Shown: positions 17,239 through 24,771 of the stretch, one piece after another
Layout: the number at the start of each line of letters is the position of its first letter
Numbering within the stretch: position 1 is the first letter of the stretch
NCBI GenBank assembly: GCA_016928975.1
Contig: JAFGJR010000032.1
Location: 1-59,855, forward strand
DNA from: Sedimentisphaerales bacterium
Lineage (GTDB): Bacteria; Planctomycetota; Phycisphaerae; Sedimentisphaerales; SG8-4
Reading direction: 5' to 3'
Length of the DNA: 59,855 nt
Notes under the pieces: model-generated
Told to the model about the DNA's origin: nothing
The model's database searches: none
Seen by the model: only the letters and a program-made list of their open reading frames with translations
Made by a program: the position numbers and the translations under genes

Positions 17239-18654
17239 ATGAGCAGTGGCGATGCAAGGGGCACATCACGTCGTGAGTTTCTCAAGAACACCGGGCGGAT
17301 GGCGGCGGGGTCGGCGTTTCTGGCGGCGGTCGGGCCGCGAGTGTATGCGGGCGAGGACAACACGATCCGCGTCGCGCTGGTCGGCTGCGGCGGGCGCGGA
17401 TCGGGGGCGGCGGCTAATGCGATGGCCGTGAAGAGCGCTCCCGTCAAGCTGTTCGCGATGGCGGATGTCTTCGAGGACCGGATCAAGCGCAGCTATGACG
17501 GCCTGATCGAGGCGGCCAGCGAGCCGCGAACGAGCGGGTCGGCGGATACGTGGGTGATGGGCTATCAGGCCAGCCAGATCGACGTGCCTCCCGAGCGGCG
17601 GTTCCTCGGGTTCGGCGCCTATCAGAAGGCGATGGACTGCCTGCGGCCGGGCGATGTCGCGATCTTCGCCACGCCGGTGGCGTTTCGCTGGGTGCATTTC
17701 GGCTACGCGATCGCCAAGGGCATCAACGTGTTCATGGAGAAGCCGGTGGTCGTGGACGGGCCCACCACGCGGAAGATGCTGGCGTTGGGCGAGGAGTCGG
17801 TAAAGAAGAACCTCAAAGTGGGCGTCGGGCTGATGTGCCGGCATTGCAGGGCACGCTGGCAGCTTTACGACCGGATCCAGTCCGGTCAGATCGGCGATAT
17901 CACCATGATGCGCACCTACCGCCAGCAGGGACCGGCAGGCTTCTTGGGACCCAGGCGGGGCGACATCAGCGAGCTGCTCTGGCAGGTCCGTGGCTACCTG
18001 GGCTTCCTGTGGGCCAGCGGCGGGCTGTTCCAGGACGTCGTCGCGCACAACGTGGATGAATGCTGCTGGATGAAGGGCGCCTGGCCGATCAAGGCCCAGG
18101 GCGCCGGCGGACGCACCTATCGCGGCGACGCGGTGGACCAGAACTTCGACCACTATGACGTCGAGTACACCTTCGCCGATGGGGCCAAGCTGTTCCTCAA
18201 CAACCGCCACATGCCGGGCTGCCACGAGGAGTTCGCCAGCTACGCACACGGCACGAAAGGCTCGGCGGTGATCTCCACGTTCATGCACACCCCCGCCAGG
18301 TGCCGGCTCTACAAGGGCCAGAACTTCGTCAAGGAGGACCTCACCTGGTCGTTCCCGCAGCCGGAGCCGAACCCGTACCAACTCGAGTGGGACGAGCTGA
18401 TCGACGCCATCCGCAACGATAAGCCCTTCAACGAGGTCAAGCGCGGCACGGAGGCCGGCCTGGTCACCGCAATGGCCCGCCGGGCCGTCCACACCGGGCA
18501 GGTCGTGACCTTCGATGAAATGCTCCATAGTAAGGAAGAGCTCGCCCCGGATGTGGACAAGCTGACGATGGGCTCACCGGCCCCTCTGCCCGCCGGCCCC
18601 GACGGCAGGTATCCACTGCCAAGACCGGGTATTCTCAAGGATAGGGAGTATTGA
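17239..18654 (+). CDS. Tat-exported Gfo/Idh/MocA family oxidoreductase (471 aa)
   Basis: The N-terminus TSRREFLKNTGRMAAGSAFLAAVG is a twin-arginine signal (RR at 11-12), so the folded protein should be exported with its cofactor. IRVALVGCGGRGSGAA is the NAD(P)-binding Rossmann loop, and VFMEKPVVVDGPTTRKM contains the family's E-K-P motif. The HNVDECCWMKG and YDVEYTFADGAKL segments belong to the C-terminal substrate domain. Planctomycetes carry many such secreted Gfo/Idh/MocA proteins; the sugar substrate cannot be read from sequence. ATG 17239 was preferred because it places the RR motif correctly. Confidence 0.88.
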   Translation: MSSGDARGTSRREFLKNTGRMAAGSAFLAAVGPRVYAGEDNTIRVALVGCGGRGSGAAANAMAVKSAPVKLFAMADVFEDRIKRSYDGLIEAASEPRTSGSADTWVMGYQASQIDVPPERRFLGFGAYQKAMDCLRPGDVAIFATPVAFRWVHFGYAIAKGINVFMEKPVVVDGPTTRKMLALGEESVKKNLKVGVGLMCRHCRARWQLYDRIQSGQIGDITMMRTYRQQGPAGFLGPRRGDISELLWQVRGYLGFLWASGGLFQDVVAHNVDECCWMKGAWPIKAQGAGGRTYRGDAVDQNFDHYDVEYTFADGAKLFLNNRHMPGCHEEFASYAHGTKGSAVISTFMHTPARCRLYKGQNFVKEDLTWSFPQPEPNPYQLEWDELIDAIRNDKPFNEVKRGTEAGLVTAMARRAVHTGQVVTFDEMLHSKEELAPDVDKLTMGSPAPLPAGPDGRYPLPRPGILKDREY

Positions 18655-18733
18655 CGACCGCATAGGATGTTGCTTTCGGCCGCGCTCCAAGCGGGAATTC
18701 CCAGCCTGTACGTGAAATTAACATAGTTCTAAC

Positions 18734-18762
18734 TTGCAGTCGCGTGCGGATTAAGGTATCTT
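18734..18762 (+). promoter_or_regulatory. Promoter of PEP-CTERM cassette 1
   Basis: -35 TTGCAG (18734-18739), 17-nt spacer, -10 TATCTT (18757-18762). It is the weakest match of the four cassette promoters. The conserved leader block begins 7 nt after the -10 box. Confidence 0.6.
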
Positions 18763-18768
18763 AAGTAA

Positions 18769-19038
18769 TGATCTGCGATCACTTGGCACGCACATTGATG
18801 CCCCGTCAGGTATTATGCACATCTGGAGTCTCTGCGTGTCCGTACCTTCCGCGATCAGCGACACAGGGAAGACACGCTTTCCGGCCCCAGCAAGCTGGAC
18901 GGCTCCGCCTGGGTGCATCCTTCTGACACGCGGAACGTGTCGGACGTGGGCAGAGATTAAACGTTGGATGCAGGCGGTCATACAAAGGATGACCTGCGTC
19001 ACCTGATTGATGTGAGATTTGAACAGGAGGATATGATG
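18769..19038 (+). promoter_or_regulatory. Conserved 5' leader of PEP-CTERM cassette 1
   Basis: This untranslated leader of about 270 nt opens with TGATCTGCGATCACTTGGC (18769-18787), the block shared by all four cassettes. ATTGATGCCCC and a GCGTGTCCGTAC segment follow, and further on CCGCCTGGGTG, matching the conserved CTGCCTGGGTG loop of the others. It is the most divergent copy. It ends with AGGAGG (19025-19030). I read it as a structured leader RNA; its ligand, if any, is unknown. Confidence 0.55.
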
Positions 19039-19608
19039 ATGAAGACATTGGCAGTATTTGCTGCCGTGTGCCTCATGACAGGGGCGGCCAGCGCTGCATG
19101 GAACTATGGCACGTGGGAAACCCCCGCCTTTGCAGCCGGCACATGGCAGGAACTCTTCAGTGGCGGCGGTCCGGGCCAGGCCGGCAACGTACTCAGCGGC
19201 GGCAGCGCCGATTGGGGCCTCGCCGGCGCCACACTGGACACCGTGGTACCCGCGGCTGCTCCCTATGCTTGGGAGACCGAGTACGTCGACGGCGTGCTCA
19301 CGCTGAACGCCTCCGGCCCCTGGGCCGGCGCAGGCACGTTTGACATGGGCCCGATCACCGTTCTGAGCACGGGCACCACACTTCCGAACGGCATGCTCGA
19401 GTGGTCTATGTACGGCACAAGCACCACGGGCATGGTCAGCGTCTGGGCCACCTATCAGGGGCCGATGACTCTCCTGCCCGGCGGCGCCGGGCTCGAGGGC
19501 GACGTTACCTGGGCAAAAATCCAGGTTGTCCCGGTTCCCGGAGCGCTGCTGCTTGGCGTTGCGGGCATGGGTCTCGTGGGTTATCTTCGCAGACGCAGGG
19601 CCTTCTAA
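19039..19608 (+). CDS. PEP-CTERM-type sorted secreted protein 1 (189 aa)
   Basis: A short exported protein: a signal peptide (MKTLAVFAAVCLMTGAASA), a Gly/Ala/Trp-rich beta-type body with two WxxY-like segments, and a C-terminal sorting signal VPVPGALLLGVAGMGLVGYLRRRR. That tail has the PEP-CTERM tripartite form (P-x-P-G-A, hydrophobic helix, Arg cluster) recognised by exosortases, so the protein is probably cleaved at the membrane and passed to the surface or matrix. Three in-frame ATGs lie at 19033, 19036 and 19039; the third sits 8 nt from AGGAGG and fits best. No enzyme motif is visible. Confidence 0.82.
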   Translation: MKTLAVFAAVCLMTGAASAAWNYGTWETPAFAAGTWQELFSGGGPGQAGNVLSGGSADWGLAGATLDTVVPAAAPYAWETEYVDGVLTLNASGPWAGAGTFDMGPITVLSTGTTLPNGMLEWSMYGTSTTGMVSVWATYQGPMTLLPGGAGLEGDVTWAKIQVVPVPGALLLGVAGMGLVGYLRRRRAF

Positions 19609-19633
19609 GCCTGGATCTGCGAACCGTATCTTC

Positions 19634-19669
19634 AGGGCTGCAAACGCGCTCGTGCTTGCAGCCCTTTTT
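19634..19669 (+). terminator. Terminator of PEP-CTERM cassette 1
   Basis: GGGCTGCAA pairs with TTGCAGCCC across an ACGCGCTCGTGC loop and is followed by TTTTT. Its stem sequence is nearly the same as those ending the other cassettes. Confidence 0.88.
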
Positions 19670-19775
19670 CATTAGCTGTGCCCGCAGGCCGGGGACAAAA
19701 GCGATCGTAAGTCCTTTCTGTGCAACACCGTGCGTGCGGGGGCCGAGCCGGCGGCGAAAAAAGAGCATACTAATC

Positions 19776-19804
19776 TTGACATCTTGCGGGCGTGCGGGTA
19801 TAGT
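19776..19804 (+). promoter_or_regulatory. Promoter of PEP-CTERM cassette 2
   Basis: Perfect -35 TTGACA (19776-19781), 17-nt spacer, -10 TATAGT (19799-19804). The leader block TGACCTGCGATCACTTGGC starts at 19811. Confidence 0.82.
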
Positions 19805-19810
19805 GTAGGT

Positions 19811-20105
19811 TGACCTGCGATCACTTGGCGAGTGTGTATCAGCGCCCATATCTACTATTGCGCTCCGTGTAGTGCCTCTGTACGTCTATGCCTGTTGGCG
19901 GCTGGAGGAGCCGTGGTTTCTGGGAACGGCCCACCAGCAGCACGGCAAAGGTTCCGGTCTGCGATCGCGATCGGAACAGGAGACGATTCTGCCTGGGGAG
20001 TATGTGTCTGGCGCGCGATAGTCTGGTGTGGGAAACTGGATGTTCGGCTGGAGTCCGGCCGAGCACCCGAACCGTTTCCTCTCAGTGTTCAGTTAGGAGG
20101 ATCAC
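19811..20105 (+). promoter_or_regulatory. Conserved 5' leader of PEP-CTERM cassette 2
   Basis: This leader of about 295 nt begins with TGACCTGCGATCACTTGGC, then TATCAGCGCCCAT and a TGCGCTCC...GCCTCTGTACGTC hairpin. GTTCCG (19951-19956) pairs with CGGAAC (19972-19977) where cassettes 3 and 4 have an unrelated GGCCGC stem, so the pairing is kept while the bases differ. The GATTCTGCCTGGGGAG segment carries the conserved loop. TTAGGAGG lies just before the start codon. Confidence 0.6.
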
Positions 20106-20753
20106 ATGGGACATAGGAAAACGGCTTGCCTGGCGTTGGCGGTGGTCCTGCTACCGTTGAGCAGCGTGAGCCTGGCGGTCCCCGATGTGTACACGGTTGA
20201 CAGCTTCTTCGACGTCTGGGCCGATGTGACGCTGGTCGAGGACTTCGAAGCGGTGACTCCGAAGGACACGGCGTTGCCATCGTTCACCAGCAACGGCATC
20301 ACGTACACAGGGACACAGGCTTCGAACCCGAACGTATGGGTAGCCTCTCCCGGCTACACCAATTTCGGTGTTCCGACGACCACCAGCAGCGTGCTCACGA
20401 GTACCGGACCCGAGGACTTCGTGATTGATCTGAGTGCATTTTCCTACACGGCGGTCTCCTTCGACGCGTACCTCAACAATCTGGGGCCCGTGATCGTGGA
20501 GGTCTACGGCAGTGGCCCGACCCCGATGTTGACCCATGTTGATCTTCGCGGGGCGGGGATGTGGTTCACCGGCTATACTGCCGCAGAACCGATCACCAGC
20601 ATCCACTGGACGAGTGTAGGCGGCGCACAGGTCAACACGGGAATCGACAACCTGAAGCTGGGATACTACGTAGCCCCAGCTCCGGGCGCTGTCCTTCTCG
20701 GGGCGATCGGCACCTGCCTGGTAGGCTGGCTGCGCAGACGAAGATCGCTGTGA
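20106..20753 (+). CDS. PEP-CTERM-type sorted secreted protein 2 (215 aa)
   Basis: It has an N-terminal signal (CLALAVVLLPLSSVSLAVP) and a mature part rich in Thr, Ser and Gly that looks like a beta-sandwich: VEDFEAVTPKD, FTSNGITYTGTQ, SFDAYLNNLGPVIVEVYGSG and GIDNLKLGY. That last pattern recalls PEP-CTERM proteins in which a final I-D-N-L-x-x strand precedes the tail. The tail is APAPGAVLLGAIGTCLVGWL then RRRRSL. Sorting by an exosortase is predicted; none is encoded in the window. It differs in its body from the neighbouring proteins but shares their cassette layout. Confidence 0.82.
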   Translation: MGHRKTACLALAVVLLPLSSVSLAVPDVYTVDSFFDVWADVTLVEDFEAVTPKDTALPSFTSNGITYTGTQASNPNVWVASPGYTNFGVPTTTSSVLTSTGPEDFVIDLSAFSYTAVSFDAYLNNLGPVIVEVYGSGPTPMLTHVDLRGAGMWFTGYTAAEPITSIHWTSVGGAQVNTGIDNLKLGYYVAPAPGAVLLGAIGTCLVGWLRRRRSL

Positions 20754-20778
20754 CCGTCCAGGCAAGCATGAACACCCT

Positions 20779-20810
20779 GGGGCTGCGAGCGCTCGCTTGC
20801 AGCCCCTTTT
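20779..20810 (+). terminator. Terminator of PEP-CTERM cassette 2
   Basis: GGGGCTGCGAGC pairs with GCTTGCAGCCCC around GCTC, followed by TTTT. The same stem motif ends cassettes 1 and 4. Confidence 0.85.
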
Positions 20811-20870
20811 CTGTTGTCAAATCCGCGAAACCATCCCGATAAAAAAGATGGGAAAATCGTACCTTCCCCC

Positions 20871-20900
20871 TTGACAACGCGGGAACGGGATAGGTATAGT
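20871..20900 (+). promoter_or_regulatory. Promoter of PEP-CTERM cassette 3
   Basis: -35 TTGACA (20871-20876), 18-nt spacer, -10 TATAGT (20895-20900). An A-tract (TCCCGATAAAAAA, from 20834) lies upstream and recurs before cassette 4, as an UP-element would. Confidence 0.85.
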
Positions 20901-20907
20901 CTGCTAC

Positions 20908-21206
20908 TGACCTGCGAGGACTTGGCACTCATATCAGCGCCCCCATCGACCGTTGCGCACTTTGCAGAGCCTCTGTGCGTCCATATCCATATGCCGCCGG
21001 GCTGTCGAGGTTTGGGAATGACCGGCGGGATGATGAAGGCCGCAAGTCGCGGCCCGACCAGGCTGGGCGAATCTGCCTGGGTGAGGATTCGTCGGAGGCG
21101 TGATGGACCCGATGGTGGGGAGACTGACGTTCCTTCAGAGGCTACATTACGGGGACATCGAAACCGTATCTCTCAATCAATGACACGGATGTGTCAGGAG
21201 GACAAG
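20908..21206 (+). promoter_or_regulatory. Conserved 5' leader of PEP-CTERM cassette 3
   Basis: This leader of about 299 nt starts TGACCTGCGAGGACTTGGC. Successive hairpins are TGCGCAC...GTGCGT, CCGCCGG (20995-21001) with CCGGCGG (21023-21029), GGCCGC (21039-21044) with GCGGCC (21050-21055), and CGAATC (21069-21074) with GATTCG (21087-21092), the last presenting the conserved TGCCTGGGTG loop. A final TGACAC-GGAT-GTGTCA hairpin touches the GGAGG ribosome-binding site. The upstream start that would extend the protein into this region was rejected because its sequence is not protein-like. Confidence 0.65.
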
Positions 21207-21875
21207 ATGAAGAGATCAAGCAAGTCGATGTTGGCGACAGTAGCCGCAGCCTTGCTGGCCGCTCTGCCAATGTCAGCAGATGCGGTTCCCTCGATCATGC
21301 ACACCGCGAATACGACCGTGGGAAACCAGCACTGGAGCGGCGGGGGATTGACGTTCGACGTCGTCGATCCGGGCGTTGAAGTCTTGAAACTCGGGATATA
21401 TGACAGCGGAGCCGATGGCATTGTCGGCGACAGTACGGTGCTCACGACCGTCCTGTTCGACGCGAACCAGAACGTGATCGCTCAGATGGACTTCACAGCC
21501 GCCGATCCGGGCGTGTTCGATGCCGCGAGCAACTACTGGTTCAAGCCGTTGGAGGAGCCGCTGGCCCTGCCCGTCGGGCAGTACACCATTGTCGGGTACG
21601 GCTGGAACACCGCCAATCTCGAGCACAATAGCTTCCTTGGCGGTCCTGGACCTACGTTCCACAACGACGGGATACAGTTTGTGCAGTCCGTATGGACGGC
21701 CACGCCCGCGGACCCGGCTCCCACCTGGCCGACAGGGACACACGGTCCTACGGCTCCCGATTATTTCGACGGGCCGAACATGATGATCGTCCGAGTCCCG
21801 GCCCCCGGAGCCGTCCTGCTCACTGCTGGAGGCATAGGTCTGGTGGGTTATCTTCGCAGACGCAAAATGTTGTAG
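21207..21875 (+). CDS. PEP-CTERM-type sorted secreted protein 3, paralogue of protein 4 (222 aa)
   Basis: A signal peptide (MLATVAAALLAALPMSADA) is followed by HTANTTVGNQHWSGGGLTFD, VEVLKLGIYDSGADGIVGD, LTTVLFDANQNVIAQMDFT, ASNYWFKPLEEPLALPVGQY and TIVGYGWN. This resembles DUF4082-like beta-sandwich modules found in secreted proteins. It ends VRVPAPGAVLLTAGGIGLVG then YLRRRKML, a PEP-CTERM-type tail. It is clearly homologous to the next gene over its whole length, and the leaders are homologous too, so the pair arose by tandem duplication of a complete cassette. ATG 21207 follows GGAGGACAAG. Confidence 0.85.
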   Translation: MKRSSKSMLATVAAALLAALPMSADAVPSIMHTANTTVGNQHWSGGGLTFDVVDPGVEVLKLGIYDSGADGIVGDSTVLTTVLFDANQNVIAQMDFTAADPGVFDAASNYWFKPLEEPLALPVGQYTIVGYGWNTANLEHNSFLGGPGPTFHNDGIQFVQSVWTATPADPAPTWPTGTHGPTAPDYFDGPNMMIVRVPAPGAVLLTAGGIGLVGYLRRRKML

Positions 21876-21900
21876 GCTCGGCTTGCGACGTGGTATGTGT

Positions 21901-21930
21901 AGGGGTGCAAGCGCCGGTGCTTGCACCCCT
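21901..21930 (+). terminator. Terminator-like hairpin of PEP-CTERM cassette 3
   Basis: AGGGGTGCAAGC pairs with GCTTGCACCCCT around CGCCGGT-type loop bases. It occupies the terminator position of the other cassettes but has no T-run (ACCCTG follows), so termination may be weak and transcription could continue into cassette 4. Confidence 0.6.
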
Positions 21931-21999
21931 ACCCTGATTGTGGAATCCGCAGAGCAAGTCCCGATAAAAAAAAAACATGAGAAAACCGTCCTGTCCCCC

Positions 22000-22029
22000 T
22001 TGACAGTGCCGGAACGGCAGGGGTATAGT
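22000..22029 (+). promoter_or_regulatory. Promoter of PEP-CTERM cassette 4
   Basis: -35 TTGACA (22000-22005), 18-nt spacer, -10 TATAGT (22024-22029). It is preceded by TCCCGATAAAAAAAAAA, like cassette 3. Confidence 0.85.
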
Positions 22030-22035
22030 AAAGAC

Positions 22036-22328
22036 TGACCTGCGAGAGCTTGGCGCGTATATCAGCGCCCCCATCAACCATTGCGCACTTTGCAGAGCAT
22101 CTGCGCGTCCATACCGGTCTGCCGCTGGACAGTCGAGGTTTGGCGATGGCCAGCGGCACGACAAAGGCCGCAAGTCGTGGCCCGACCAGGTTGGGCGAAT
22201 CTGCCTGGGTGACGATTCGTCGGAGGCGTGATGGACCCGATGGCGGGGAAATCGATGTCCCTTCAGAAGTTCCCTGACGGGGACATCAAGACTGTTTCTC
22301 TATGACACGTATGTGTCGGGAGGATGAG
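22036..22328 (+). promoter_or_regulatory. Conserved 5' leader of PEP-CTERM cassette 4
   Basis: This leader of about 293 nt begins TGACCTGCGAGAGCTTGGC. Compared with cassette 3, the first long stem changes from CCGCCGG/CCGGCGG to CCGCTGG/CCAGCGG (22122-22128 and 22150-22156), a compensatory C-G to T-A switch. The GGCCGC stem (22166-22171) keeps pairing through a G-U with GTGGCC (22177-22182). CGAATC (22196-22201) with GATTCG (22214-22219) again closes the conserved loop. The last hairpin, GACAC-GTAT-GTGTC, abuts GGGAGG. Confidence 0.65.
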
Positions 22329-22985
22329 ATGAAGACACTAACCAAGCCGATGTTGGCGATGTTGGCCGCAGCCTTGCTGGCCGCGCTTCCAATGTCGGCG
22401 ATCGCGGTCCCCACTCCTATGCACACCGCGAACACGACCGTGGGAAACCAGGTCTGGGGCGGCGTGGGATTGACGTTCGACGTTGTCGATCCGCGCGTCG
22501 AGGTCCTGGCCCTCGGTATCTACGACAGTGGGGCCGACGGCATCGTCGGAGTTGATACGGTCCTTACGACCGTCCTCTTCGATGCAGCGCAGAACGTGGT
22601 CGCATCGATGACCTTCACGGCCGCCGATCCGGGCACGTTCGATGCAGCGAGCAACTACTGGTTCAAGCCTTTGTGTGACCCGCTCGCGCTGCCGGTCGGA
22701 CAGTATACCATTGTCGGGTACGGCTGGGACTCTTCCAACAAGGAACACAACATGAACCTTGGCGGGCCCGGACCTGATTTCAACAGCGGTGGGATACAGT
22801 TCGTGAAGTCCGTGTGGACAGCATCAAACACGGCTGCCGCTCCGACGTGGCCGACACAGTCCGGCGCTCCGGACTACTTCGACGGGCCGAACATGCTCGT
22901 TCGAGTTCCGGCTCCAGGAGCCATCCTGCTCAGTGCTGTGGGCATGGGTCTTGTGGGGTATCTTCGCAGACGCAGAGCACTGTAG
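22329..22985 (+). CDS. PEP-CTERM-type sorted secreted protein 4, paralogue of protein 3 (218 aa)
   Basis: The organisation matches the previous protein: signal peptide (PMLAMLAAALLAALPMSAIA), HTANTTVGNQVWGGVGLTFD, LALGIYDSGADGIVGVDTVL, NYWFKPLCDPLALPVGQYTI, then VRVPAPGAILLSAVGMGLVG and YLRRRRAL. The body is a DUF4082-like beta-sandwich and the tail a PEP-CTERM-type sorting signal. Most differences from its neighbour are in the loop before the tail (TAAAPTWPTQ versus PADPAPTWPTGT). The predicted fate is cleavage by an exosortase and display in the envelope or extracellular matrix. The ligand or role is unknown. Confidence 0.85.
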   Translation: MKTLTKPMLAMLAAALLAALPMSAIAVPTPMHTANTTVGNQVWGGVGLTFDVVDPRVEVLALGIYDSGADGIVGVDTVLTTVLFDAAQNVVASMTFTAADPGTFDAASNYWFKPLCDPLALPVGQYTIVGYGWDSSNKEHNMNLGGPGPDFNSGGIQFVKSVWTASNTAAAPTWPTQSGAPDYFDGPNMLVRVPAPGAILLSAVGMGLVGYLRRRRAL

Positions 22986-23011
22986 GCTCGCCCCTGCGAT
23001 GCAGTACATCG

Positions 23012-23045
23012 AGGGCTGCAAGGACTCACCCTTGCAGCCCTTTTT
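23012..23045 (+). terminator. Terminator of PEP-CTERM cassette 4
   Basis: AGGGCTGCAAG pairs with CTTGCAGCCCT across a GACTCACC loop and is followed by TTTTG. It also lies between this gene and the convergent efflux adaptor. Confidence 0.9.
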
Positions 23046-23138
23046 GTTCTCACCTTGTCATCAGCCGTTCCAGCAGGTCGTTGTTGCCCCGGTCTCTCCG
23101 CCATCGTCTGCACGTTCCGGCGACGCAGGTCCAACGCT

Positions 23139-24320
23139 CTACTCCTCCCCGGTAGGCTTCTCCAGCTCGGATTTCAGCAGGGAGGCGCCTCGTGTCACGT
23201 ACGCCTGTCCCGGCGTCAGGCCCGACAGCACCTCCACCTGGGTCTCATTGGACCGCCCGGTCATCACGGGTGTGGGCCGGTACCCCTCCGCCGTCTCGAG
23301 GAACACGACGGTCGCGCCCTCCAGGCGCACCAATGACTCCCGGGGCACCAGCACGGGCACGTCCGTCTCCTCCACACACACCTGCCCCGTGACGTAGAGC
23401 CCGGCCCGCCACTGGCCGGTCGGATTGGCCAGGACCACGCGGGCCAGGATCGTTCCCGTCGGCTCGGAAACCGGGCTGCTCACGAAGCCGACCGTGCCCT
23501 GGGCCTGCAAGGAAGGTTCCGCCGAGATTGTCACTTCCTGCCCGGTTTGAATGCGGGCCAGGTCGTTCTGGTGCACGTTCAGATTGACGCAGACGGAACT
23601 CAGGTCGGCGAGGACGAAGCACTCCCGGTCGTCCCTGATCGCCTGGCCGAGCACGATATGCTTGTCGACAATGGTGCCATCTATGGGCGCCACGATCTCC
23701 TGGCGTGTGAACGATTCGCGCGGAAGCCCGGGCAGCTCGGCCATGTACTGTTGCGTGAATCCGAGGGCCTGGAGTCTCTGTTCGCTGACCCGCAGTTCGA
23801 TCTGCGCTTCCGCCAGGCCACGTCGGGCGTCGAGGTACTCCCGCTCGGCGGAGACTCTTCGCTGCCACAGTCCCTCTTCCCTCGTGAAGCTCGTCTGGGC
23901 CAGGTTGACCCGCTCGTGCGCCGCGAGGTAGGCCGCCTTGAGGTCCGCCAGCTCCCGGCTCTCGATCACCGCGAGCAGATCGCCCGCTCTGACCTGGTCG
24001 CCAAGGTTGCGGTACACCTCCGCCGCCACGCCGGGCACTCGCGGCACGATGTGGACGAGCCGATCCGCATTCAGGGTCACCTCGCCGGGCAGCGAGAGAA
24101 ACACCCTGAGGCTGCCCGCCCCGGCCGGCGCCGTCTCAATCCCGAACTCGGCAATGGACTGGTCGCTCAGACGAACAAGGGCCTTGCCGCTCCGCTCGGG
24201 GCGGTTCGGCTCGTCCGCCGCCTCCGCTTGCACGCGCGGCCGCCGGACCGAGTTGATGAACACCACGACCAACACAGCCAGGATCAGCAACGTGATGGCG
24301 TACAGGATCTTACTTCTCAT
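23139..24320 (-). CDS. RND efflux periplasmic adaptor, CzcB/CusB-like (393 aa)
   Basis: This is the membrane-fusion subunit that links an inner-membrane RND pump to an outer-membrane channel. An N-terminal membrane anchor (ITLLILAVLVVVFINSV) is followed by half of a lipoyl motif (VHIVPRVPGVAAEVYRNLGDQVRAGDLLAVIES), a helical hairpin (about 115-185), the second lipoyl half (EIVAPIDGTIVDKHIVLGQAI) and beta-barrel and membrane-proximal domains ending GLTPGQAYVTRGASLLK. Metal-type (Czc/Cus) adaptors are the closest in style. The next gene upstream is a truncated TolC-like gene overlapping by 11 nt; the pump gene is missing here, so the protein may have no partner nearby. Confidence 0.88.
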   Translation of the reverse strand: MRSKILYAITLLILAVLVVVFINSVRRPRVQAEAADEPNRPERSGKALVRLSDQSIAEFGIETAPAGAGSLRVFLSLPGEVTLNADRLVHIVPRVPGVAAEVYRNLGDQVRAGDLLAVIESRELADLKAAYLAAHERVNLAQTSFTREEGLWQRRVSAEREYLDARRGLAEAQIELRVSEQRLQALGFTQQYMAELPGLPRESFTRQEIVAPIDGTIVDKHIVLGQAIRDDRECFVLADLSSVCVNLNVHQNDLARIQTGQEVTISAEPSLQAQGTVGFVSSPVSEPTGTILARVVLANPTGQWRAGLYVTGQVCVEETDVPVLVPRESLVRLEGATVVFLETAEGYRPTPVMTGRSNETQVEVLSGLTPGQAYVTRGASLLKSELEKPTGEE

Positions 24321-24771
24321 TGAGATCCTCCTGTATGGGCGTCCGCGAAGCCGGGTTCAAGGCTCGACCCGTCAGCCGCTCGATATCGGCCCGCGCCTTG
24401 TGATAGGCCTCGATAGAGTCGATAAATCGGGCCTGAAGCTTGAATAATTCGCCTTGCACATCCACCACGTGCAGGCAATCGAGCTTGCCCTGGAGGTAGT
24501 CCTGCCGGACGGCCTCGAAGGCCTGCTGCGCCGCCGGAAGCGCCTCGTTCCTCAGCGCCGTCGCCTCGTCCTGCGAGGCCGCCAGGGCTGCCGCCGCCTC
24601 GGACAGACCTGTTAGGGTCTCGACCCGGACCGCCTCATACCGCTGCCGGGCGGTGGCGAGGTTTGCGACGGCCTCCGCGATGCCACCCTGGTTGCGGTCG
24701 AACAGCGGCAGCGGCAACGCCAGGCCAAAGACAAACGCCGAGTCGTTCGTCATGCCCCCGGGCCGACGCAA
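24310..24771 (-). pseudogene. Truncated TolC/CzcC-like outer-membrane channel (C-terminal about 150 aa)
   Basis: The visible part, SAFVFGLALPLPLFDRNQGGIAEA then ARQRYEAVRVETLTGLSEAA and DYLQGKLDCLHVVDVQGELF, is the second half of a CzcC-type TolC protein, whose usual length is about 400-450 residues. Read upstream in the same frame, homology-like sequence (GLSLRRPGGMTND) continues briefly, then a TAA stop near 24838 interrupts it and nothing recognisable follows. The N-terminal half and signal peptide are gone. It overlaps the adaptor gene by 11 nt, as in an efflux operon. It is probably non-functional unless the missing half lies elsewhere. Confidence 0.78.

Noticed and set aside
17266..18528. 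A 420-codon minus-strand frame opposite the Gfo/Idh/MocA gene
   Set aside because: Shadow frame of a GC-rich gene; the plus strand has the Tat signal and cofactor motif.
20908..22328. Known riboswitch classes (c-di-GMP GEMM, cobalamin, THF, glutamine) in the PEP-CTERM leaders
   Set aside because: I looked for their core motifs and found none; the leaders' own conserved blocks do not match any consensus I can recall.
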